Source of the DNA: Euptelea pleiosperma
Lineage: Eukaryota > Streptophyta > Magnoliopsida > Ranunculales > Eupteleaceae
Direction: 5' to 3'
DNA length: 64,000 nt
Assembly: GCA_035048495.1 (NCBI GenBank)
Contig: CM068551.1
Span: 20,648,248 to 20,712,247, forward strand
Every line of letters starts with the position of its first letter. Position 1 is the stretch's first letter. Position numbers and translations under genes: made by a program. Under the pieces are notes generated by a model, which saw nothing but the letters and a program-made list of their open reading frames with translations, was not told the origin of the DNA and made no database searches. This document shows positions 22,177 through 34,400 of this stretch, in pieces.

Positions 22177-22601
22177 TGTTGTTGTTTTAGTTTTAAACAA
22201 GGTGACAAACGATGCAACAACTTTTGCCAATAACACAAAAGTACTAAATACAAGTGCTTTAAGGCTTAAGCTAAGAGGTAGTTGGTATGGAAAAGAAGGA
22301 AAGCTGATGATGGCGTACCTTTTCTTTCAGCAAGAAGAACCTCTCCGGCAGACCATAGCTCCAACCAAATCACAAGTGACTGGTTGCTGCTGCTCAATAT
22401 CCCTCTTCAATAACAAAGCACATAATACACCCACCCACTTTTGTACGTTTTTTTTTTCTAAATTACTTCACCAATTCCTACCTGTTCGTAGAGAGATTCC
22501 AAGCCTATTTTTTTGGCAGAAAAACATATAAAAAAGGGTCGGGCTCCAGTTACCGTCCTAAAATTACAGGCTCCCGTTACAGGTCGCAATATGACCGTAT
22601 G

Positions 22602-23504
22602 CAGTGGCGGAGCCACATAGGGGCCAGGGGGGGCACGTGCCCCCTCAACTTTTGTTAACACACCGCTGCCATCTGGTCGTTCTGACCGCATGGATGTTTA
22701 GCCCACCCCTTGATGGATATGTATACCGAGTATCACTATGATTGGTAATTCTAACCATTAGATTTTAGTACTTTCTAAAGCATGATTCTATCCGTTGGAT
22801 TCACCCAATTTTGTGAGTACTAAAACCAATGGCTAAATATTATCAAACAAGCTGATATTTTGTATCCGTGTCTACCAAGGGATGGGCTAAGCATCCATGC
22901 GGTCAGTGGGCCCACGTGGCAGTAGTAGAGTTAAAATATAGTGCTAGCTCGAAGTTTGAGCTAAAACTAGTTGCATCGTGACCTTTCAATTGCAAAACCC
23001 TTCGGTCTTTGCCCTAGAGCCTCGCACAAGATCAAAACTTTGATGACAGCGGCTGTAGCCCACAGTATGATCCACGTAGCACATTCTTAGAGGACTCTAA
23101 CCGTATGGATGTTTTTCCAATCCCTAGATGGACCTACAAACCAAAAATCAGTTTGATTAGTGATTTCAAACCTTTGGATCTTTGTACCCAAATAATGGTC
23201 AGTATGCGCAAATTCTAATGGTTAATATCAACCTACGAAAATGACTCCAATCAAACGTCTAGAAATAATTAATCATGTTGATTTTTGGTTGGATTGGCCA
23301 AACATCCATAAGGTCATCATCCTCTAATACTGTGCCACATGCCTCAAATAGTGGGCTGTCATGGGCTTTGATGATAGTACACTGTCAGCAAAGTTTTACT
23401 CCCCCTCCCCCCATACCACTGATCTTTGGTCTACTAGCCATTACCCGGTTACTCTTATGTAGCTCTGGTGCCCCCCCTTGAACAAAATCTTGGCTCCGCC
23501 GCTG
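22602..23504. mobile_element. hAT-like element with GTGGCGGAGCC ends
   Basis: It begins CAGTGGCGGAGCCA and ends TTGGCTCCGCCGCTG. A perfect 8-bp duplication, ACCGTATG, lies at 22594-22601 and 23505-23512, as expected for hAT. It is 903 bp because it contains a further foldback MITE (about 23031-23397). Its own interior (GACCGCATGGATGTTTAGCCC ... GCATCCATGCGGTCAG) is a diverged version of the foldback core. Confidence 0.85.
23031..23397. mobile_element. Foldback MITE nested in the hAT-like element
   Basis: The left end AAACTTTGATGACAGCGGC and right end GTCAGCAAAGTTTTACTCC resemble the GAGTAAAACTTT ends of 51102-51540. The core reads TAACCGTATGGATGTTT ... AAACATCCATAAGGTCATC. This is the innermost layer of a three-level nest. 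Confidence 0.65.
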
Positions 23505-23819
23505 ACCGTATGGATGTTTGTCCAATCTCTAGGTGGACCTACAAACCAAAAATCAGATTGATTAGTGATTTCTAACCGTTTGATCTTTGTACGTCAAATA
23601 CTGCTCAAATTCCCACAGTTGAGATCAACCCATGAAAATAACTCCAATCCAACGCCTATAAATCACTAATCAGGCTGATTTATGGTTTGTAGGTCCTCTT
23701 AGGGATTGATCAAACATCCATACGGTCAGAGTACTCTAAGAGTGTGCCACGTGACTCATATTGGGACCTGTAACGGGAGCCTGTCATTTTAGGGCGGTAA
23801 CTGGAGCCTGAGCCTACAA

Positions 23820-25740
23820 ATAATTAAAACAAAACCGAACTTAATGACGGACGTCCGTCGTCAACGGCCACAGTGTGAACCACTTGGCACACTCTTAGAG
23901 ATCACTGACGATATGGATTTTTGGCAGACCCGTGGTTTAAAAAACAGCCGTTATAACGAAGTTATTTTCGTGGGTCCGAATCCGTTATAAACAGCGGCTA
24001 TTTTCCTTTATTTTACTGTTATAAAGAAAATAACCACCGTTATTTTCAAAATTAAATTATGGTAAAAAAAAAAGCCTATTATTTTAGTTATTTTTCAGTT
24101 ATATTCCGTTATTTTTTCTATTGATTATTTTCCGCTATTTTTACATTATTTTCTATTTTTGCCCCGACCGTTACAATTCGTTATAACGGAAAAACAGTAA
24201 CGCCCCAGTCTGTTATACAGCTATTTTTAAAACTTGGGTAGACCTACCTACCAAAAAACAGTGTATTAATTATTAAGAAAAAAATAAGCGCAATAGCACA
24301 CCCTCCCCTAGTAAACTCACTGACAACTGCTATGAGCCACGTGGTACATTCGTAAGAGCATACTGACCGTATGGATGTTTGGCCAATAACTAGGTGGACC
24401 TACAAACCAAAAATAAATCTGATAGGTAATTTCTAAGTGTTGGATTGAAGTTATTTTCCTGGGTTGATTTTAACCGTAGGAATTTGAGCAATATTTGGGT
24501 ACAATTATTCAAAGGTTGTATATCACTATTTAGGCTGATTTTTGGTTTGTAGGTCCATCTAGTGATTGGCTAAACATCCATACGGTCAGTGTCCTCTTAA
24601 GAATGTGCCACGTGACTAATGTTGGCTGCAGCCAGTGGGGTCGCTGGTGTCATCGAAAGTTTTAATCCATCCACCCTCATTTTTTTTTTGTTAGACATTA
24701 AATAGGGTAACACTTGCTAGTCTGCTACTATAATTCATGCGTTATGATATTATTATGTATATCTCTACCATAAAATTGGTTCACCTTTTTACCAATCTGG
24801 ACCGTAAAAGAGTGGGTCCATTTGAGCAATATTGAGCTTTATTTGGTGCAACGATCCAAAGGTTGTAAATCACTAATCAGGCTGATTTTTTTGTTTTCAG
24901 GTCCACCGTGGGACTGGCCAAACATCCATACGGTCACTGCCCTGTAATAGTGTGCCACGTGGCTCGTATTGTCGGTTGTGACCGGCTTCAGTCACATGTA
25001 ACAGAAGTTTTACTCCCAAATCTGTGAGTAGGTAGTTAGGCAAGCAACGTTAAACACATTCAGGGGACGCTATCACATGGATGTTTGGCCTACCAAAAAT
25101 CAGCCTGTTTTGTCATGTCAAACCTTTGGATCTTTGTATCCTAAATAATGTTCAATTCCACGAAAATGATTCCAATCCAACAGGTAAAAATCATCCATGA
25201 AAATGATTCCAATCCAACGTTTAAAGATCACTAATCAGGGTAATTTTAGGTCTCTACATCCACCTAAGGTTGGGCAAAACATCCATACGGTCAGAAATCT
25301 CTAAACATGTGCCACGTGGCTCAAGTTATGGTCCATCCCACGTATGACCGTCAGCAAAGTTCCTACTCCAACTCTACCAAGTCACACACCGGGCCGAGTA
25401 GAACTTTGCTTACGTAGTATGAGCAACTTGGTACATATTTAGAGGCCACTGACCGTATGGAATCTATGGATGTTTGGCCCACCACTAGGTGGCCCACATA
25501 CAAAAAATCAGTCCGATTAGTGATTTCCAACCTTTAGATATTTGTACGCCAAATAATGCTCAAATTCTATTGTTAAAAATCGACAATGAAAATACTCTAA
25601 TTGATCGTTTAGAAATCATTAATCAGATTGATTTTTTATAGGAAGTTCCACCTAGGGATGGGTCGTACGGTCAGTGGTATCTAATAGTGTCCCACGTGGT
25701 TCACACTGGTTCATCATCAATTTTGTTGACGGAGTCTACC
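23820..25740. mobile_element. Cluster of five foldback MITEs
   Basis: Copies at about 23875-24290 (split by 23934-24238), 24310-24650, 24790-25015 (right half only), 25050-25375 and 25385-25735 each carry GACCGTATGGATGTTTGGCC-like and inverted CCATACGGTCA-like arms, with CACGTGGC next to them. The copy at 24790-25015 ends in AACAGAAGTTTTACTC; that at 25385 starts GAGTAGAACTTTGC. Confidence 0.65.
23934..24238. mobile_element. hAT-like GGTTTAAA MITE inside a foldback MITE
   Basis: It runs from CGTGGTTTAAAAAACAGCCG to TTTTTAAAACTTGG and carries CCGTTATAACGGA/AACGGAAAAACAGTAACG blocks. GCAGACC before and GTAGACC after it are a probable decayed target duplication. It splits the foldback copy that begins at about 23875. 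Confidence 0.6.
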
Positions 25741-25785
25741 ACGCGCTCCCCTCCCAACATTAATTGCATGGGAGTCCTTTTTATT

Positions 25786-25945
25786 TTTATTTTTGCAACT
25801 GTGGGCATCAGGGCGTCTTAGAGCACCAGACCAGTTTCCCGGGTACAAATCGTACGATAGTCACCCCTTCCACACATGTTGGAGAGTATTGGGAGAGTTA
25901 ATGTGGACTGAGCTACTTATTACCCTACTTATTTCAAGGGTGGCC
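25786..25945 (-). mobile_element. SINE, Au-like, partial
   Basis: On the minus strand it has CCTTGGGGCCACCCTTGAAA, CTCCCAATACTCTCCAACATG, and an AAAAATAAAAATAAAAAGG tail, in the same order as the copy at 14050-14275. Confidence 0.5.
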
Positions 25946-26097
25946 CCAAGGTAGGACTGGCAATAGATCGGCTCAACCTACGGATCCGATTCGGTTCGAG
26001 AAAATTGGCCTGAAACCTTATTTTTTGTTATCGGATCGGTACTAGATCACAGATTGTCGATCCAATTTCTTATCGGAATGGTATCAGATCGACCTTG

Positions 26098-26240
26098 TTA
26101 GTGTTGTGAAGATGAGTAGCAGTAACCCGATTGGGGATATGGGTGGGCCAAGGCCGATCTTCAACCCTAATGTCCATCACAACGGTGAAGTTAAATGACC
26201 ATAATTTCTTATAGTATTAGTCGGCAAAAATGTTCATTTG
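26098..26240 (+). mobile_element. Orphan copia gag fragment
   Basis: About 140 bp nearly identical to 33651-33795, the gag start of the Ty1/copia element in SRP9 (shared GGTGGGCCAAGG and TCCATCACAACGGTGAA). No LTR is adjacent, so it is a fragment of the same family. Confidence 0.7.
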
Positions 26241-26499
26241 GCATTGAGGTTCCAAATTTGACTTAATTTATAATAGTGAAATGCCTAAACTTATAATAGA
26301 TTTTCCAAACCAAACCTCTATTTTTTACATGTTTCTTTCAGCACATTTATTTCAACACATTAAAGGTGTTGGAAGAGGTTTCAGGTGATTCGGACCTCGT
26401 TTGCTGTTTTGGGCATCGAAGATTTGAATTTGACTTATAATAGTGAAATGTCTAAACCTATAATTAAATACAATATTCATATCTCATAAATGTAGATGT

Positions 26500-27336
26500 A
26501 CCTGATCATCATTTGCACTGTCGGGACGATGCTGATCTTGGCTCGGAGGTGGCATGTTGGGTGGTTGCATGGAGCGAAAAAAATCATACATTTGCTCTTG
26601 CAGCATCCTACTCACCTGTTGTTGTACCTGCTCTTGCACCTGTCTATGCATCTACTCGTCTCTGCATCTGCTCCTGCAGCTGCATATTTGCCTGTCACAT
26701 TTCTGTCATCTCATTTTGAAGAGCCATATAGCTGGAACTAGATGAGTTAGGCGATGAGCCAAAGACAGAAGTCGGTGTCGGACCTAGACCGTAGTCGTGT
26801 ACTCGACCATGTCGCTCTGGGGGAGTCACGCTGCTATAGATCTCGTTAGGTGTGAGTGTGGGAGCAGAAGACTCACCACATTGTGACGCTCGACTCTGTT
26901 CAAAGTTCGTCATTCCATATGTATCTTGTAACGCTCCTTGCATATCATCACCCTTATCAGTCTCATCACTCATATATCTATTATCATATATACTCTCCCC
27001 TTGGTACAACCAGACAGTGTAATCCGGTATTATCATTTCATATGTATCTTGTAACATTCATTGCATATCATCACCCTCATCAGCCTCATTACTCATATAC
27101 ATACTCTCCCCATAGTACAACTAGACAGTGTAATCCAGTATTATCCCAATAAAAATTAAGTCACAATATACTTCTAGTCGATCATTTATAAACGCATGAC
27201 AGCATTTTTTACATGGACACTTGATCTTGTCTCCATACTTTGAACGAGAAAATGTAAAATTCAAGAATTGTTCTACTCCATTTAGATACTCATGACAATT
27301 TCTTGGCTTCCTAACCCAACTTTTATCCATCAGCAT
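26500..27336 (-). pseudogene. CACTA transposon protein remnant, internally deleted
   Basis: The minus strand begins at 27336 with MDKSWVRKPR, EYLNGVEQFLNF and IKCPCKKC, the signature of the plant transposase-associated domain. It then runs directly into a region (26760-27060) with GRVHDYGLGPTPTSVFGSS and, after stops, a Gln-rich helix (QVQEQVQQQVSRMLQEQM), typical of the C-terminus of plant transposon proteins of the Transposase_24 type. The transposase core between them is missing. A roughly 100-bp segment encoding DYTVWLY(Q/Y)GES and GDDMQ is duplicated in tandem (about 26938-27040 and 27061-27140). Several stops make it non-functional. Confidence 0.7.
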
Positions 27337-28265
27337 ATCTTCTTAAAATGACATCACCTTCAACTGAAATTAAGCACGTTGTCACACACAACTCAAATGC
27401 AAATGCATCATGCTTTCTATCTCCTATCTAAATGGTGGATTGATCTTATCACATTCAAGAATGCATAATCTTTAGTACACTCAATAGCCAAGTGGTTATT
27501 TCTATTTGAAGAAAAATATTTCGACAGTATTTTCAATAGTTCTCCAAGTACACGACTTAACTAGGGGCAAACATGTCACCTAGTCTAATTGTCAAAATTT
27601 TCTTCAAATGGAAATAACCACTTTAGCTACTGACAGTACAAGAGATATGCATTCTCAAACTATCTAAATGAATAATTCAAGAATCAACATAAGACAATTA
27701 CTCATTATCACAAACAAGACAAAAAAGTTGTTCACTTGAATTTAGACTCAAATGAGAACCAATTGCCATAGTTTATAAATTTTCTATCCCAAATAGGTGA
27801 TAAGGCACACAATTGTCACAAAGTAATTCTTGAACGGAAGATCTAAGATTTAATGCATGTATATACATGATATATGTGTGTGCATCATTCACATGTATAT
27901 ACAATATAAATAGAAATTAACAGTTAATAACCAAAAATACAAAAAATGGAGACCTATCTCTAGTACAACCCATAATAATAGAAAAGTTTAATTAGCAAAA
28001 GACACTCTAAACGTCTCAAACCCATGACAACTACAAAGTTGCAAACAAGAAAACCTTCAAACACATGGAAAGCTAGATATCCAAATCCAAGATTAGAAAA
28101 CACATGACATGTTAAATGCATGCATATCTTAAGAAGCATAAGCATTAATGTATGCATATCTTATTTTTTTCCTCACTGGACCCTAAATAATGTATACTAT
28201 TATAAAGCCAAAATTGGGGTTGGGCGCGCTACACGCCCACACACAGGGCTTCTTTTATCTTTTAA
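27337..28265. other. CACTA interior, AT-rich, no gene seen
   Basis: AT-rich sequence between the transposon protein remnant and the nested MITEs. GTACACTCAATAGCC with nearby AAGTGGTTATTTC (27475) and GAAATAACCACTTTAGCTAC (27611) form an inverted pair around a core of about 120 bp. No exon was recognised. Confidence 0.4.
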
Positions 28266-28269
28266 TAAG

Positions 28270-29460
28270 CTGATTAAATAATGCCTCCCACAAACGACAT
28301 GGCACATTCCTAGAGGAAACTAATCGAATGGATGTTTGGACAATCCCTAAGTAGACCGGCAACCCAAAAATCAGCTTGATTAGCGATTTCTAACCTTTGG
28401 ATCTGAGTATCTCAAATAATGCTCAAAATACACTTAAAAATAAAATACAACTCAAATCCAATGGATAAATTACTAATCAAGTTGAATATTGGTAGGTAGC
28501 TCCAACTAGAAATGGACCAAATATCCATACGGTAAGTGGTCTCTAATAGTATGCCACGTGGCTCATATTGTGGTCCCTCATCATCGTTTATGAGCACCAT
28601 TATTGTTACTCGCAGCCAATGGCGGAGCCAGGGGGGCGAGAGGGGGCAGTTGGCCCCCCTCAACTTTAAAATTGACAACAAAAAAAAAATTTCTAGAGGA
28701 AAAATGCAAGGTAGAGATGCACCATGTTGCCCCCCCCCCCCCTTCAATCTCACAGCTGCTCTCTTGCCCACTGACCGCATGGATGTTTTAGCCCACCCCT
28801 TGGTGGATATTCACACCAAAAATCAGCCTGATAGCCAATCTCTAGCCATTAGATTTTAGTGCTTTTTAAGGCATGATTCTAGCCATTGGATTAAAAAAAA
28901 TTGGGGAACTAAATCCAACAGCTAGAAAGCATCAAACAAGCAGATTTTTAGTATGAATATCTACCAAAGGATGGGTATTTCCATGCGGTCAGTGGGCCCA
29001 TCTGCCCTACTTTGATACTCGCTTGCTGCCTTGCCCCCTCTGGAACAGAATCCTGGCTCCGCCACTGCTTGCAGCTGCCATCTGGGCCCAAAAATTAACC
29101 CATCAAAACGACTCCATTCAAATTCTTGAAAATACTAATCAGACTGATTTTTTTCCATGTAGGTCCACCTAAGGATGGGCCAAACATTCTCTAAGAGTGA
29201 ACCGTGTGAAGTGTTGCCGTGTGCAAGGCCTACCCCTAGTGGACAATAATGCTCACATTCCACAGTTCAAATCAACCCATGAAAACAACTCCAAATCCAA
29301 CATTACAATAAGTAGTACTCAGCCTGATTATTGATTTCAAACCTTTAGATCTTTGTAACCCAAATAATGGGCAATAATGCTCAAATTCCACGGTTGAAAA
29401 TCAACCCATGATCTCTTTGTAGGTTTGATTTGTAGGTCCACCTACGGATTCGCCAAACAT
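28270..29460. mobile_element. Foldback MITE complex in the CACTA relic
   Basis: The left copy, from about 28280, has CATGGCACATTCCTAGAGG and GAATGGATGTTTGGAC, with its inverse (CCATACGGTAAGTGG, GCCACGTGGCTC) to about 28570. It is interrupted by the hAT-like element at 28617-29067. Rearranged core pieces continue to 29460 (AATCAACCCATGAAAAC, CCAAACATCCATC). Confidence 0.55.
28617..29067. mobile_element. hAT-like element with GGCGGAGCC ends
   Basis: It starts CAATGGCGGAGCCAGG and ends CCTGGCTCCGCCACTG, 451 bp. The flanking 8-mers CTCGCAGC (28609-28616) and CTTGCAGC (29068-29075) match at 7 of 8. It is the simple, un-nested version of 22602-23504 and holds the same diverged foldback core (GACCGCATGGATGTTTTAGCCC ... 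CCATGCGGTCAG). Confidence 0.8.
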
Positions 29461-29464
29461 CCAT

Positions 29465-29907
29465 CTACCACCCGGTGGAGGAGAAGACGATGGCGGCCGG
29501 ACGGTGGAGGAGGAGAATGAGAGAAGGGGATGAGAGAAGTACCTGGAGGAGGAGAACCAAACAGCGGCAGGGAGGCAGCGACGGTGGACGGCCGGGCGTC
29601 AGTAGGCGACGGAGGACGGCAGACGGTTAGGCTGACGGCGAACGGTGGACAGCGGGAAGGCGAAATCTCGTTGGAAAGACGGAGGGGAATAAGGAGTTCG
29701 CGCGTAATAGAGAGGGGGAAAGAAAGAAATCGATTTTAGGTTTTAAGTTCGAACCCTATGGCGACGGCCAGAAGAACCCTATAGCGACGGCCAGAAGGTG
29801 CCGTCGCAACAGATATTTCTAGCGACGGCCAGCTGCTGACCGTCGCTATAAATGTTTTAGCAACATCGCAGAAAGTCGGTCGCTAAAGATCAGATTTCTT
29901 GTAGTGA
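29465..29907 (-). mobile_element. CACTA element terminus and subterminal repeats
   Basis: On the minus strand the end reads CACTACAAGAAATCTGATC (29889-29907), the CACTA-type terminus, followed by subterminal motifs TAGCGACGG/GCGACGGCC repeated about six times to 29755. A GC-rich purine tract (29465-29700) follows. The orientation agrees with the transposon protein remnant on the minus strand, so this is probably its 5' end. The opposite end was not found. Confidence 0.7.
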
Positions 29908-30582
29908 ACCACCATTAATAACCAAAGTTGATCATGGGTAGATTAGAAGTAGCTTGGTGTGGGGATCTTCATGGACCCCACTTGTATATCTCCCTCTTTG
30001 TGTTCTCCTACTAGTCGTGTAAGCTCGATTCTTAGGTAAACCATGCACCAGCTAGGTGAGCCAGTTCATCTCATTCCTATAATTATCATCCCTCCTTTTG
30101 GCCCATGTTCTCAGGCCCATTCATTCATCTTCTCTGGCTCGATACCTCCATTCTTACAGCTTCTTCTCCAATCCATCAAAATACCATTGATCAACTTCAT
30201 CCTAGGCTTACTACTACAGTTTGGCGAGAATGAATGCAACCATTTTATGTTCCATGACAACTCTTCTGCCACGTCAGCAGTATCCCTGAGTTCCTTGCAC
30301 ACATCCTAGCTAGTCAAAAGCAACGATCGATGCTACATGATTGAAAAACGTAAATGGGTTGATGCTTTACAGTTGTGACGGCTGTTTATTTTTGTTTCAA
30401 CAGACGTTTTTAAAACCATGATTTTAAACATTAATCTATTGGTTAATTGAGCACATGACCCACATAAATGTTTATTGACGAAAATATAACTGTTAATAGA
30501 GCCGAATGGCAAAATCGGATATCATAAGGCATCAGGGCGACGTTTACGAATCCATTTGAAGTATTGAGTTATCCTACCCAAA
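29908..30582. other. Intergenic, no gene recognised
   Basis: A minus-strand open stretch at 30111-30302 (CKELRDTADVAEELSW) is not recognised as part of any family and is unsupported by splice sites that I could find. Confidence 0.35.
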
Positions 30583-30761
30583 GATAACCAGACAAAAATT
30601 TGTGCAGTCAAGGGTCGAGGCCATTGACTGTTGGATTTATGAGACCCATGGTCCACAAGACAACAAGTATTTTATCCTTTGCAGTTGTTCCCTCGTGGAC
30701 CATGGATCTCTTGAATCCAACGGTCAATGTCCTCCACCGCACAAAATTTTGTCCGGTTATC
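30583..30761. repeat. Foldback hairpin, about 80-bp arms
   Basis: The left end GATAACCAGACAAAAATTTG and right end CAAAATTTTGTCCGGTTATC are inverted. The inner arms CCATTGACTGTTGGATTTATG and GAATCCAACGGTCAATG, and CCATGGTCCACAAG with CGTGGACCATGG, also pair around a short loop near 30670. It is nearly palindromic throughout with no coding content. Confidence 0.75.
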
Positions 30762-31403
30762 GTCTTTTGATGCAAGAACATTTGAGGGAGATGGACCAAA
30801 ACTTGTCCTCACAATCTCGGGAAGCAACACAATTCCTGAAAAATTAACCCGCTGTCGTCATTCAGTCTCCCCGATTGCCAGACATGCAAAATCCAGTAGA
30901 ACCAAAATCAATGGCATAGATCTTAGTGTAATACAAAAATCAGGCGAGACAAATCATCCAGTTCGAGAAGAGAAATTGAAAGGGAAAAACATCCGTGGGG
31001 TATTCCTGTTCAACTATTTCAGTAGTGCAATCAAATAACATTAAGGATATTCCGCTTTAATTAATTCAGTAGTGCAAGCAAACAACTTTTAGGTCGTGTA
31101 ATGCATGATCACAGTTCAGTATTCGTAAGACGAGATTTTAAATGATAGGAAAGCATAAATTCGGGAAAAAAAAACCAAAAAATTGCTTCTTCGGGACAAT
31201 GGAGATGTCTTTTACGAACTCTACTACAATGTTCTATAAATCAAAAGGCCCTTTAAAAGGGTCCAAAAAACAATGGAGTTTGTTGCTTGTGTGAAATTTT
31301 CTTCGATTGACAAAGCAAAATGGCTCGAACCAACGAAAATCTTTCAAAATATCCTCCAGTCCCCTAATATTTTTCCAAACCTAGATTCTTTAGTATCGAC
31401 ATG

Positions 31404-34400
31404 TTATTGCTTCCTTCCCCTTCCTTTCTTCGTTGGGTGTGCTTCCACCTGTTCTTTTCCAGATACTTCTGTTATATCAGCTGCACAACCATTCCATTTA
31501 ATTAGAATTTTTTTATAGCACATAACCAAAACTAATATCCACCTAGAAACATGAAGAAATGTTTAGTAGACCAATAGCAGCATCACTTGGCTGCTGCAGA
31601 TCAGGTGGTGGTGCTACAGCTGTAGCAGCAACAATCTGCAGCAGCAAAGAATGCTATTTTTGGCACACATTGTAACATTTCACAGGGAGAGGAAATTTGA
31701 TTGGGTAGAAACAGTTTACTTAAAAATGAATAAACATCCCAAAGTAAGGATAATACCATCAGGACCCCGAGCCATCAGGGTAAAGAAGATGTTGTTGAGC
31801 TTCTCCATCTTTTTAGCATCCTGTGCCTGGTCTGTCTTAAACTTAAGACACTGGAAAAAAAAAACACAGAATCCATAAATCATGCCAGCGAAAAAGATTG
31901 CTAATGCAAGAAGCTTGATATAAGCGATTCATCAAACATGTATCAACTCAGCCAATTCAAGAAGCATGATAACTTCATTTTAACAACTGTAACATGAAGG
32001 GAATTTTAAATAGATCAGTTATTGCTACAATGAGAAATAAAAAACCTGAAAGCTTCATGGAATTAACTTCAATCTTAACTGACCCTTCTAAATAGAAAAA
32101 ACAAGGAACAATGAATTAAGAGTCTTTACAAACATTAGCCATCAGCTACTCCGGCATGGTACAGGTATAAGAGTGTAACACCACATTTAAATTAAACTTG
32201 AAAAAAAAAGTGAAAACAAACAAAGAAAAATAAAAGAGAATTAAGGACATGTATGATGAATTAAGAGTGATCTCATGGCGCATTTACCATGAATTGATCA
32301 CATGGTGCGCACACACATCATTTTCTCGTTGGTCAAATCCACTTTTTATTATTATAAGAATTATTTATTAAAGTGGCTTGCACAGAACCCCATTTACACT
32401 GTTGTCCAATGAGAAAGATACATGAGTGGGCACCATGGCTGAATTTATGGTTTCCGCAACATGAAATCATCACTCCTTACAAAATTCCTTGGTACAACTG
32501 CCCAAATATTCTATGCACATTTCACTTAGTTACTTCGCTTTCATTCTTACAAAACAACATTGACACACTCACCCATTGCGTTTACAGATACACCTACTTA
32601 TTAAGGAAAATATAAAGCATAGTTGCAAGAAGAAAACATGTATGGGAAATGGTGCAAGAAACAGAAACAAGAAATGGGCCCTTAAACTTTTTCCTGATGC
32701 AGGAAATAGAACAGGTGGGAGACAGTTAAGGGAAATAGTTAAGATCTCAAGGTCCAAACAAGCTAACGACTAAAAATTATCTCACTTAAAACCACGGAGT
32801 TGGAGCTTTCACTTGGGACTCGAGCAGTCATCCACTCATGCGGCCCATCGTAAAACCCCAGGTAGTACACAAAACCGACGCTTCAATTAAAACGGTGTTT
32901 ATCTAATAGTTGTTAACGTATGTATTTGTTATAGCTTTATGGCTTTTATTTATGTTTTGCCATTTTATTTCTTTTATTGGTCCTTATATGTCTTTAGATG
33001 TAACCAAGGGTATTCCTGGAATTTTACCTTTGTTAGAAAAATAAAACATTACGTTGGGAATCATGGACACTATTCATAATTCCCCTATTCTCCCACTCTA
33101 CGTCTTCTCCTCACATTCTTCTTCTTCTCTCTTCTTCCTTCCTTCTTTCCTCGTACAATTAATCTCTATGTAGATTGCTACATGGCATCAGAACCTGCAG
33201 TCAGTATTGTTCATTGGGTACTGTTCATCGGTACTAGACAACTGAAGGATTTTTTTCGAGCCTTAGAAGACTTCTCTTGCTGTTGTAGGGTGTAAAAACC
33301 CTATGGAAGGGGTTCTCTTGGTGCCGCATGCCTTAGAAACCCAAGGGAAGTGTTTTCTTGCTACCACGTGTTCTAAGGCTGTTGCAGTCCATGTAGAAGA
33401 TTCTACATGCCTCAAATCAGACAAAAAAACATTGTAGGTCTAGGGTTGTGTGTCTGATATCTCTCGGACTGTTGTAAAGGTACCTCATGCGTTTTTAGGT
33501 CAGTCTACAGTATTACAAGTTAATTTATACTGTTGATTCTTTGCTCGGCTGTGATATAAAGTCTGGGTAGACCTGTGGTGTAGTGCTGTTTTGTGAAAAA
33601 CAACCACTGTAGTTGATCCAATGGACAATTTGATGTCCTCTGACAATAGTAGTGCTGTGGAGATGAGTAGTAGTGAGCCAGCTCGGGATTTGGGTGGGCC
33701 AAGGTCGATCTTCAACCCTAATATGTCCATCACAACGGTGAAATTAAATGACCATAACTTCTTATAGTATTAGTCAGCAAAAATGTTCATTGCTGACAAT
33801 GGTAGGATGGGATACATCAATGGGAGGATCCCAATTCCTGATAGGAACAATCATGGTCATAAAACAGGGAAGCAGAAAATTGTACTGTAATGTCTTGGAT
33901 TCTCAACTCTATACAACCATAAATTAGTAAAACTTTTTTGCTTTCGAAGACATTAAAGGAGATCTGCGATGATGTTCCTCAGACATATACCCAAGTTAAG
34001 AACTCAGCTCATATGGGGAAATAAACTGCCGTCCAAAGTAGCCTTCTTCATGCGGGTGGCTTCCCTTGACAAGATTCTCACGGTGGATCATTTGATTTCT
34101 AGGAGGATGATCACTGTAGACTTTTGCTCGATGTGCAAAAGGAGCAGAGAGTCGGTGAATCATCTATTACTTCACTGTGAGTTGGCGAGAGAAGTTTGGT
34201 CCCATTTCTTTGTTGATTTTGAGATAGCTTGGGTTATGGCAAAATCTGTGATAGAGTTGGTTTCCAGTTGACAGGTGTCAGCCTTCTCATCTAGAGGCAA
34301 GGTGTTGTGGAAGATGCTCCCCTTTACAGTGTGTTGGAGTCTATGGAAGGAGAGAAACCAAAGAATCTTCAACGACAAGGAGGAAGGGACGCTAGTTTAG

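Larger units (their letters stand above)
22541..23815. mobile_element. Foldback MITE with GGGCTCCAGTTACC ends, host of a nest
   Basis: The left end (22541-22600) carries GGGCTCCAGTTACC and CAGGCTCCCGTTACAGGTC. The right end (23764-23815) carries the inverse, GACCTGTAACGGGAGCCTGT and GGTAACTGGAGCC. The internal core is the shared foldback core (ACCGTATGGATGTTTG ... CAAACATCCATACGGTCAG). It is split by the hAT-like element at 22602-23504. Confidence 0.75.

Noticed and set aside
28412..28859. Open frames on both strands around 28.5-28.8 kb
   Set aside because: They are products of the hAT-like GGCGGAGCC element and its flanking foldback MITE.
30111..30302. Minus-strand open stretch (CKELRDTADVAEELSW)
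   Set aside because: No domain recognised, no credible start or splice partners; left as unclassified sequence.
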